Assembly (NCBI GenBank): GCA_026874595.1
Contig: CM049318.1
Span: forward strand, 60,484,250 to 60,548,249
Reading direction: 5' to 3'
Length of the DNA: 64,000 bases
DNA from: Sipunculus nudus
Lineage: Eukaryota; Annelida; Sipuncula; Golfingiida; Sipunculidae
The position numbers and the translations under genes are program-made. Of this stretch, positions 59,101-64,000 are shown piece after piece. The notes beneath the pieces were generated by a model, which ran no database searches, had not been told where the DNA came from, and was given only the letters and a program-made list of their open reading frames with translations. Numbering within the stretch: position 1 is the stretch's first letter; each line of letters opens with the position of its first letter.

Positions 59101-59484
59101 CAAATGTCACAAAGAAACTAAAAAGTGACTAAATAATTAGCATGTGACACAAAACAATGAAACAAATAAGTCAATGACACATGTCACAGAGAATGACAGT
59201 CACTCAATGAAATGTGTCACTCAAACTGAAACAGTCTCTTAATGAACTGACATGTCCCGTAGAATGAAAGGGTCACTGAATAACATGACATATCACACTG
59301 AATCAAACAGTGTCTAACTGAACCCAATTAACATGATACTTAATTAAATGGTTACTCAGTGTATCAAGTGACGAGATTATAATGGCATTCCTACCTTAAC
59401 ATTGAAGCCGAATCGCCCCTGCTCATCAGGCTTCATTCGTATCGTGACTAGACCATGGCCATCTTGGTAAGCACTTCCGTTTGG
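40658..59484 (-). CDS. PTPN4: PTPN4/PTPN3-type (Ptpmeg) tyrosine phosphatase, 3' thirteen exons, partial
   Basis: Exons in transcript order: 59484-59395, 58733-58590, 54047-53978, 51598-51441, 51108-51018, 49712-49648, 49175-49092, 48109-48047, 47607-47479, 45375-45224, 42782-42647, 42046-42001, 40698-40658. All phases match, giving 422 residues and a stop. PDZ: about 12-100, with the RFGFNV carboxylate-binding loop at 24-29. Phosphatase: about 155-410, with pTyr loop KNRYRD (176-181), WPDHG (314-318, general acid D316), [12 protein letters not shown] with nucleophile C348 and R354, and Q-loop glutamines 392/396. The family dephosphorylates phosphotyrosine on membrane-associated substrates; its PDZ domain binds target C-termini. 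The FERM half lies beyond the right edge. Vertebrates have two paralogues; an invertebrate would usually have one, so PTPN3 and PTPN4 are equally apt names. Confidence 0.95.
42001..42046 (-). CDS. PTPN4: PTPN4 exon: [11 protein letters not shown]
   Basis: 46 nt, acceptor 'cacttttcag', donor AATG|GTACGT. The last helix of the catalytic domain, ending in phase 1. Confidence 0.95.
42647..42782 (-). CDS. PTPN4: PTPN4 exon: P-loop remainder and Q-loop
   Basis: 136 nt, acceptor 'ctttatcag', donor TCT|GTAAGT. Encodes [20 protein letters not shown] and [18 protein letters not shown], including the phosphate-binding arginine. Confidence 0.97.
43480..44405 (+). repeat. Interspersed repeat R1, copy 3
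   Basis: Begins 'ctagaatacaggtagtcaac' and repeats 'catgcaaaatttcag'-type subunits with 'gcgccaccagtcttgagta'. It ends with 'acggaacccagtgaaaaaca', matching the ends of the other copies. It lies in the PTPN4 intron between exons 45224 and 42782. Confidence 0.75.
45224..45375 (-). CDS. PTPN4: PTPN4 exon: WPD loop to catalytic cysteine
   Basis: 152 nt, acceptor 'gcattgtag', donor CAG|GTGAAA. Contains [20 protein letters not shown] and ends TIVHC plus two bases of the next serine codon, so the intron falls directly after the nucleophilic cysteine. Confidence 0.96.
45380..45780. repeat. 47-bp tandem array directly upstream of a PTPN4 acceptor
   Basis: About eight units with 'catttcacatggtcacatga', 'aaatatgtcacactgtcaca' and 'tacaaaa', period 47 bp, decaying to shorter units after 45690. 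The array reaches within roughly 15 bp of the acceptor of the exon ending at 45375. Confidence 0.9.
46125..47460 (-). repeat. tRNA-derived SINE-like repeat interrupted by a hAT element
   Basis: The minus strand of 47298-47460 opens 'ggtaggacatagcctggtaa' and has 'ccctggttggaacccc', which resemble tRNA A- and B-box promoter segments. The repeat continues left of the hAT insertion (46125-46258, 'aaatgaggatgagggtatcc'). The same order without the insertion is at about 60290-60550, which gives the empty site. Confidence 0.65.
46251..47297. mobile_element. 1031-bp hAT element with 8-bp target duplication (one mismatch)
   Basis: The body at 46259-47289 opens CAGGGTTGGGTCCAAA and closes TTTGGACCCAACTCTG (inverted repeats with one mismatch). 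Flanks are 'gccagggt' and 'accagggt'. Many 'aattactttt/aaaagtaatt' words lie near both ends, and a TA microsatellite sits at 46459-46505. No transposase frame. Confidence 0.82.
47479..47607 (-). CDS. PTPN4: PTPN4 exon: VKCHQYWP and E-loop region
   Basis: 129 nt, acceptor 'tgtttttcag', donor GAA|GTAAGT. Begins VKCHQYWP, the family signature after VERGR. The later part ([20 protein letters not shown]) is less conserved. Confidence 0.93.
48047..48109 (-). CDS. PTPN4: PTPN4 exon: MVWEQ...VERGR
   Basis: 63 nt, acceptor 'gtttttgtag', donor AGG|GTGAGT. Encodes [20 protein letters not shown], the conserved PTP core strand and its surroundings. Confidence 0.94.
48176..48508. mobile_element. 333-bp MITE with ~35-bp terminal inverted repeats
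   Basis: Left end 'ggccaaaataaaaaaaaggt' then 'atggttctcaggcac'; right end is the near-exact inverse ('gtgcctgagaaccatacct' then 'ttaattttttttggcc'). Inner 'gcgggcgggcgc' and 'gaagcgggcgg' extend the symmetry. It ends 67 bp upstream of the acceptor of the exon at 48047-48109. Superfamily unknown. Confidence 0.82.
49092..49175 (-). CDS. PTPN4: PTPN4 exon with GC donor
   Basis: 84 nt encoding [20 protein letters not shown] then NTCADFWQ. Acceptor 'ctgattcag'. The donor reads CAG|GCAAGT, the usual form of a GC-AG intron; no GT donor would preserve FWQ-MVWEQ. Confidence 0.92.
49648..49712 (-). CDS. PTPN4: PTPN4 exon: DYINANYVN strand
   Basis: 65 nt, acceptor 'ttttccag', donor AAT|GTGAGT. Encodes [20 protein letters not shown], a standard PTP core motif. 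A tandem array starts about 25 bp upstream of its acceptor (49735-50400). Confidence 0.92.
49735..50400. repeat. ~22-bp tandem array, 'actcatgatatcatgata'
   Basis: About 30 copies of a 22-bp unit whose core CATGATATCATG is a perfect 12-bp palindrome. Variants replace 'ata' by 'acc' or 'atat' by 'attt'. It lies in the PTPN4 intron just before the exon at 49648-49712. Confidence 0.93.
50656..50799. mobile_element. TA-flanked mariner-type MITE, second copy
   Basis: Starts TACAGTGAAACCTGTG and ends GACAGGTTCCACTGTA, with internal 'ggtggtctca' and 'agaccacca' inverse words as in 26351-26506. Confidence 0.78.
51018..51108 (-). CDS. PTPN4: PTPN4 exon: phosphotyrosine-recognition loop
   Basis: 91 nt, acceptor 'caatttcag', donor CCAT|GTGAGT. 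Encodes [11 protein letters not shown] and [10 protein letters not shown], which includes the KNRY loop that stacks on substrate phosphotyrosine. Confidence 0.94.
51441..51598 (-). CDS. PTPN4: PTPN4 exon: PDZ-phosphatase linker
   Basis: 158 nt, acceptor 'tttattacag', donor GAG|GTATTT. Contains [10 protein letters not shown] and ends LAQFE, matching the family's EPDFQYIPE and LTQFDQL. The middle is less conserved. Confidence 0.88.
51657..51911. mobile_element. MITE related to 30582-30923
   Basis: Left 'gtattccatatatgcgtatg' and right 'catacgcatatatggtat' are inverse with about one mismatch. The interior carries 'ggtggaggaaaccgaagaac', a phrase I associate with common invertebrate repeats. It lies just upstream of the exon at 51441-51598. 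Confidence 0.65.
51950..52170. repeat. GC-richer unclassified segment
   Basis: The stretch 'gacctgcaacgtctcgcttt' to 'agcaaaccctgctatagcaa' is less AT-rich than its surroundings and not repetitive within the window. An 87-codon minus-strand frame crosses it without recognisable content. It may be an inserted, decayed element. Confidence 0.35.
53056..53122. repeat. (TA)n microsatellite
   Basis: About 33 TA units in a PTPN4 intron. Confidence 0.95.
53978..54047 (-). CDS. PTPN4: PTPN4 exon: end of PDZ domain
   Basis: Seventy nt, acceptor 'catttacag', donor AATG|GTAAGTC. Encodes [20 protein letters not shown], the last helix and strand, and ends in phase 1. Confidence 0.93.
54050..55560. other. 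PTPN4 intron sequence
   Basis: AT-rich with a short (AAT)-type run near 54415-54445. No exon recognised. Confidence 0.45.
55565..56060. repeat. Three-unit ~140-bp repeat with DR1 motifs
   Basis: 'tgacctctgacctcatttaa' near 55578, 'tgacctctgacctcattaaa' near 55711 and 'tgacccatgacctcattaaa' near 55855 head successive units, each followed by 'tatgcat' and 'gaaaatcc' words. It ends 'gttaacggatggacagacg', a phrase typical of dispersed invertebrate repeats. TGACCTCTGACCT is a direct repeat of AGGTCA with one-base spacing. Confidence 0.75.
56061..58361. other. PTPN4 intron sequence
   Basis: No exon recognised. It includes a short G run near 56297-56307 and a duplicated 'gtgacagggccact' near 57780-57808. 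Confidence 0.4.
58590..58733 (-). CDS. PTPN4: PTPN4 exon: core of PDZ domain
   Basis: Forty-eight codons, acceptor 'gtctacag', donor CAG|GTCAGA. Contains [17 protein letters not shown] and [15 protein letters not shown], nearly identical to vertebrate PTPN4. Codons are more GC-rich than in neighbouring sequence. Confidence 0.95.
58880..59340. repeat. Degenerate gtcactcaa/catgtgtca repeat
   Basis: 'tgtcactcaa' and 'aattaacatgtgtca' variants alternate about ten times at irregular 30-50 bp spacing between two PDZ exons. It is an old tandem array. Confidence 0.65.
59395..59484 (-). CDS. PTPN4: PTPN4 exon: linker and start of PDZ
   Basis: Thirty codons, acceptor 'catttcag', donor AAG|GTAGGA. Encodes [19 protein letters not shown], the first PDZ strand and the binding loop. 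It is the most 5' exon I can place; exons for the proline-rich linker were not recognised between 59485 and 64000. Confidence 0.92.
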
Positions 59485-60289
59485 CTGAAATGACAAAACA
59501 TCACCCTTATAATCAGCTTACTGGTAATCCACATTGCAACAATTCTGTGAGCAGGCGAGCTTTTCAGGCAATAAACCTCACTCTCTTTGCATATCTTTTG
59601 TGTAAAGTGAATTCCATCTCATTTACAACTCAGTATCTTAAACAAACCTTTTTGTCCCACAAATCAAAACCTTCATACAAAAAAATATACAAGTGACCCA
59701 TGGGTCATGCTGCTCAGCTGACTCCATGTCTCATAGCAACAAGTCCACAAGTTATAAAAGAAGCAAACAATGAGAAAGCCAAACACAGCAGAGGCCATTT
59801 TTACTGAAGGGAATATTTTCTAGAATTTACAACTGTTACAGGAGAGTTTCGGATAATTGATAAAACTTATTTTTTGTTACTCTGAACAGGAACATAGATG
59901 AACTCCACTCCTTGTGTAGATGTCATGCTACATTTGTTCTACAACAATTTCACTAAACCACTGCTTTCAAGAGCAGATTTTGCTGTGTGTTGCCATCAGA
60001 ATATTGGAACAGGGCCAATAGTGTTCTATTTAATAAGCTGAGTATTGCAGGTCTGACCAAGTCTGAAATAACTTTTTATTTCCCATAATCAGGTATGTGA
60101 AAATTCTGCAATACTTGCTAAGGAGCTTAGCATAGTGAAAAGAACAGATATACAAATGTTATATTAAATGTTTGTACTATAGAAAGATTATCTTTTGGGC
60201 TAAACATCTTATAATAAAGTAATCTAAGCAGGTATTGTTTTAGCTCTTGTCTTGTTCAAAACCGATATATATTTCTTCAATTTCTTTTT

Positions 60290-60550
60290 AAGGACACGCC
60301 CATGACATTCTTTGCAAAATGAAGATGAAGGGAATAATATGATAAAAAGTTATAATTAAGCCTTCTGGATTTCATTTTTTACATACATGGGGCTAAAAAT
60401 AATCTAAGAAGTCATAACCTGTCATTAAGACATTAGGCTAAATTTCAGAAGTTCTAGTGAGACTTTACTATTTATAAGCACTGGCAAGGTCTGAACAGGG
60501 GCCTTTTGCTCAGCAGTCCACTGCCTAAACCAATAGGCTATATCTTACCC
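60290..60550 (-). repeat. tRNA-derived SINE-like repeat, uninterrupted copy
   Basis: The minus strand starts 'ggtaagatatagcctattgg' and contains 'ggcccctgttcagacc' (B-box-like). On the plus strand it shares 'agaagtcataacctgtcatt' and 'aagacatta' with 47298-47460 and extends left to 'aaatgaagatgaaggg'. It lacks the hAT insertion found in the other copy. Confidence 0.62.
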
Positions 60551-60925
60551 CATTTTCCATACTACTTTAAAATTTCACAGATATATACTTTTAGGAAACG
60601 CCTTCATATGCTTGGTTTTAGATATCTATATATACATATACATATCACAGGACCAAGCACCCACAGATCTTTGAGAGTGAGTCCTCTGACAGACAGTCAT
60701 GCTAGCTTCAGTGTTATTCAGGTGTCTGGTTATTCAGGTGTGAAGTCTAATACAACAAGACAGAATAAGTGCAAGACTTTGCCACCTCTTGGTGTGCTGG
60801 CATTCACGCACATTCTACAATACATACCATTATAAAACCACGCAGGCTTCCCAAGTGCAAGTCCCAGACACCTGAGAATACAACATACCTACCTGTACAC
60901 TAACCAGCCTGCCCCTTATGGGTTC
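60551..60925. other. PTPN4 intron sequence
   Basis: A 109-codon open frame crosses this and the SINE; it has no recognisable content. Confidence 0.4.
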
Positions 60926-60929
60926 AACA

Positions 60930-62395
60930 TTAACTTACAAAACTACTCACCCCATTGGGCAAGTAGCATCTTCCTTTAACTTGGACTAAATAAATGTTAC
61001 TTGCCCTGCAAGCTGCCGCTACTATCACAAGGGCTGTGTCCACATGATTACTTTGCATGCTTTTCTAAATATTTAACATTAAATGAGTGTTTAAATGTTT
61101 GTCTATTATTTCTCTTTAGTACTTAACTTTATATACAACATACAGGTAATTCAGTTAAAGATATATCACCAATATGATTTCATTTCTCCTAGAAATAAAA
61201 TGAAAGATGTGTTATGTAATATGTTGGACACACATGCAGGGTGACCTTGATTTTAGCAATTTTTACATTTTTAAATGTTTAATATGGGTTATATCTGATC
61301 AAGTTTTATGATCCCCTATACAGCATCCTACTGGTACACAGAGTGTCTTTGTGTATAAATTATTTCACCATGATTGGGTAATTTTCTGTGATTTTTATAC
61401 AGCAATAAATATTGGAAGGAGTGCAAGGGAACATCAAATGAATGGAAATATTGACAAATAATATAAAAGTTCTGATAGCACATATATTGACACCAAATGT
61501 ATTTTATGAATAAAGTACACCAGGTATCAGTGAATGTTTATGAAAACATAAATGTTCACCTGTAATAATTAGGCATCTTATTCAAAAGATTTTAATTTTA
61601 TAATATTTCATTTTTTTTATAAAAAATTTCTAATCCTTGTGAATATTAAGCCATGCAGCTGCAGAACCACAGCACTTATATGGGAATAGTGTAAAAGTGC
61701 AGGAATGGCAATATGATGTGTCAATAGTGAAAGGAATTATATATCTGATCTGATGCTTGGCCTTGCCTGTTTCAAGAAAGAAACATATTCTAGTACAGGT
61801 TGTTTATAAAGCACATTTTGTAACCTGCAGGATTACAATCCACTAATTTGACATTTAGGAATTTGATGAAAAATATTCCAGCAAATCATGAAATATGCCA
61901 ATATGACTGGGAAGGTGTACCAATTACTAAGGCAGGGCTCCACCATAATAGTAAACCACTAGCCCAGGTGAAGAAAAACTTTCAGATAATGGTAGAAGGT
62001 CAACCAAAAGTAAGTTCCCACTTGCCTGTCAGGGCTAGTGAGGGCAAGCGAGTCTTTTAAACCTAAAAAGAGAGGCCTGAATCATATATAATCTTCAGTT
62101 TTTTTTCCATGGACAAATGAATCATATTGATAATATCTCTTCACCTTTAATAACCTGTTCATTCATCTGTACAAATACTAGAGAGATATAATGAACAAGC
62201 AAACATATGAACTTGTTTAATGTCTAACATGTAATTTTAAAACAAATGACACAATCATGTGGAACCATATGTGTTTGTGGCTGTGATCACTGATTACTGT
62301 AGGACAAGTAAAAATCCACCTAGGGCAAATAAAAGTGAGATGTTACTTGCACGAGGGGGCAAGTGCATCAAAAGTTAACATTTGCCCTGTAACAG
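60930..62395. mobile_element. Possible ~1.46-kb element bounded by ACTTGCCC-type inverted ends
   Basis: The left side has 'caacattaacttac' and 'ttgggcaagtag'; the right has 'gggcaagtgcatcaaaagtt' and 'aacatttgccctg', which is roughly the inverse. Shared wording with 8730-8965 suggests one family. The interior near 61990-62045 also contains 'cacttgcctgtcagggctag'. Ends are too diverged to define a target duplication. Confidence 0.45.
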
Positions 62396-62785
62396 TGGGC
62401 ACTTTAAGTAGAAGTAACCTCTAGAGCTACTGTTTTGACAAGTGAAGTCGGATCAGGATTAACCAAGCTAGCTTAATTATAAATACTGAACCCTGCTTAT
62501 ACATTTATGTACTTTGTATTGGCTGAACAAAAGACTTTGAATGGTCATATTATTTCAAGCCTCTAGAGCTGTGGATTTTGTCAAACCCTGTAATGGCAGG
62601 CACTTTCAGTAGATGTAACCTCTGGAACTGTGGTTTTGACAAGTGAAGTCAGATTAGGATTAACCTAGCTAGCTTAATTATCAATGTTGAACCCTACTTA
62701 CATATTTATGTACTTTGTATTGGATGAACAAAAGATTCTGAATAGTCACATTATCTCAAGCTTCTAAAGCCATGGGATTTAAACC
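62383..62785. repeat. Two-copy ~201-bp tandem duplication
   Basis: Both copies contain 'ccctgtaa', 'ttgacaagtgaagtc', 'taacctctagagct' or its variant and 'tatttatgtactttgtattg' in the same order. Equivalent points are 62385 and 62586. The copies have diverged by scattered substitutions. Confidence 0.82.
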
Positions 62786-63240
62786 TGCGGATCTGTGAGA
62801 GAAAAGCTTCGTGGATTGTTAGAGGATCAATACCTGGGGGATCAATGGTTGTTCCTGCATTAGTCCTGTAATAAATATTAAGGAGACCTTTTAACTAACC
62901 CCTATTAGTCTCCCACTGTAGGTGTATATATATCAATCATATTAGTTCCAGTGAAATAACTTGCTGGATTAAATGTTTAAACTTTTAACAAGGGTCATTA
63001 TGCTTACTAGGACACAAACTGCAAGTCCCTACATGCGCAACTACATATCTGTAGAATGGTAGCTCTAGGAACATGATATTATATAAATGGTTAATTTGAC
63101 TCTCAATTGCTGTTTGGTAGAGGTCGCTGCCTCCTTTTTTTTTAAAATGCTTGCTTAACTAATTACTGTGTACATCTGCAGAATTCCATTCACGTTTCAG
63201 ACTGTGACAAGGGCTTACATGTGATAATCCTGGCATCAAC
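62786..63240. other. Intron sequence
   Basis: Nothing recognised. Confidence 0.4.
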
Positions 63241-63244
63241 CAGG

Positions 63245-63475
63245 CTCGGTGCTGCTGGGTCATAACAAAGAGGAACCCCCTAAAGGCTTACTCGTTTGTG
63301 AGTGAAACACAACTTTTGGGCAAAGTCTCCCTATTGAGCCTGCAGAATGCACATCCTGGGTGGGGGCCGGCCATGAAAAATCTCACTCCTTCTCGGCTCA
63401 GATTTGAACTCACAACTCCCTGCTTTAAGCCCTTTACTTTCCCCTATGACCACAGAAGCCAGTCTTTTACTTCTA
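63245..63475 (-). repeat. Second tRNA-derived SINE-like repeat
   Basis: The minus strand reads 'actggcttctgtggtcatag', then 'gttgtgagttcaaatctgag' (close to the tRNA B-box GGTTCRAATCC) and 'ggccggcccccacccagg'. It differs from the 47 kb/60 kb family. No true tRNA fold was found, so it is not called a tRNA gene. Confidence 0.5.
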
Positions 63476-63970
63476 CTCTTAATGCTGTCAATAATATTGT
63501 ACTTCTAACATTTGTTATCATACACACTGATGGGGATCTCTAAATTGGTCTTGGTTTCCAGATGGATTATAAGACCATTCAGTTTTGGTCTGGATGGACT
63601 CAGCCTTGATGCTAATTGGTCTTGATCTCGAAATCCAGTCTTGACTTGGACAGCAAGCAGATATTCAGATTTTATAAAGTATACACCATAATTTTTCTTC
63701 ACTCAACTAAAGGCTACAAGTACACACTGCATTGTTGATCAAGTAGCAATTACATACTAACTGCTATTTAAAGGTACAGTGATACCTTGTGAGGACACTG
63801 ACAATATTATAAGGGATTATATGAGTCAATTAAGGGATTAATAGCTGTTCTTTTGAACCTTTGTCTGCAGCAGTTATCTGATGAGTGGGATACTGTAGTA
63901 TACATAGGCAGCTACACAATCACACTATAGCCAGATCACTTCTGGTATTTACTTGTCTCTGTGTCTGTCT
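63476..63970. other. Intron sequence
   Basis: Nothing recognised apart from a short local repeat of 'ttggtctt' and 'cagtctt' words near 63540-63645. Confidence 0.4.
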
Positions 63971-63975
63971 CATAG

Positions 63976-64000
63976 TAAACTAGAATACGGGTAGTCGACA
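63976..64000 (+). repeat. Start of interspersed repeat R1, copy 4 (cut by window edge)
   Basis: 'actagaatacgggtagtcga' equals the opening words of the R1 copies at 33248 and 43480. Confidence 0.6.

Noticed and set aside
60506-60835. 109-codon plus-strand frame in the PTPN4 region
   Set aside because: Partly inside a SINE-like repeat, wrong strand for PTPN4, no family resemblance.
61848-62060. 70-codon plus-strand frame
   Set aside because: Carries the 'cttgcctgtcagggctag' wording of the ACTTGCCC repeat family, so it is likely repeat sequence.
63245-63475. Possible tRNA gene on the minus strand
   Set aside because: A B-box-like segment is present but no cloverleaf could be closed; SINE origin fits better.
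59485-64000. Search for FERM or linker exons of PTPN4
   Set aside because: No segment with acceptor, donor and recognisable proline-rich linker or FERM content was found; the missing exons probably lie beyond the right edge or are too diverged to see.

Overview
The window is eukaryotic, AT-rich and intron-dominated, with many simple repeats, tandem arrays and small non-autonomous transposons. Gene content and repeat style suggest an invertebrate metazoan. A lophotrochozoan, probably a mollusc, is my best guess. That rests on repeat style (arrays rich in tgacctttgacc, short elements with clear target-site duplications) and not on a species-diagnostic gene.

Three protein-coding genes can be supported. 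(1) On the minus strand, 18682-18831 is the first coding exon of a band 4.1/FERM protein of the EPB41L5/yurt type. The rest of the gene runs leftward and I could not find further exons before the left edge. (2) On the plus strand, 23216-23404 joined to 31188-31976 is a complete TMEM177 orthologue of 325 residues, a mitochondrial inner-membrane protein of cytochrome c oxidase biogenesis. (3) On the minus strand, thirteen exons between 59484 and 40658 join in frame to the last 422 residues of a PTPN4/PTPN3-type (Ptpmeg) tyrosine phosphatase: PDZ domain, catalytic domain and stop codon. Its FERM half lies beyond the right edge. EPB41L5 and TMEM177 are head to head; TMEM177 and PTPN4 are tail to tail. 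The same three genes are neighbours on human chromosome 2q14.2 (TMEM177-PTPN4-EPB41L5), so this is an ancient linkage with changed order and orientation.

Layout: 1-18.6 kb is intron or flank of the EPB41L5 gene, with a 35-bp and a 55-bp tandem array, two hAT-type elements with perfect 8-bp target duplications, a 394-bp GC-richer insertion with a 14-bp duplication, a 184-bp higher-order tandem array, and a nested pair of interspersed repeats. 18.7-23.2 kb is the divergent intergenic region, with a decayed non-LTR retrotransposon and an eight-copy tandem array that duplicates the TMEM177 splice acceptor and start codon. 23.4-31.2 kb is the TMEM177 intron, with a CpG-rich patch, a TATA-led small ORF, a roughly 280-bp array full of nuclear-receptor-like DR1 motifs, and a palindrome cluster. 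32-34.7 kb is convergent intergenic sequence with MITE-like repeats. 34.7-40.7 kb is almost free of recognised transposons and may be a long PTPN4 3' UTR. 40.7-64 kb is PTPN4 exons and repeat-filled introns.

I found no tRNA, rRNA, CRISPR or bacterial-type feature. Exon calls rest on in-frame joining, splice consensus and family motifs read by eye. Repeat-family names are inferences from ends and target duplications. No database search was possible.
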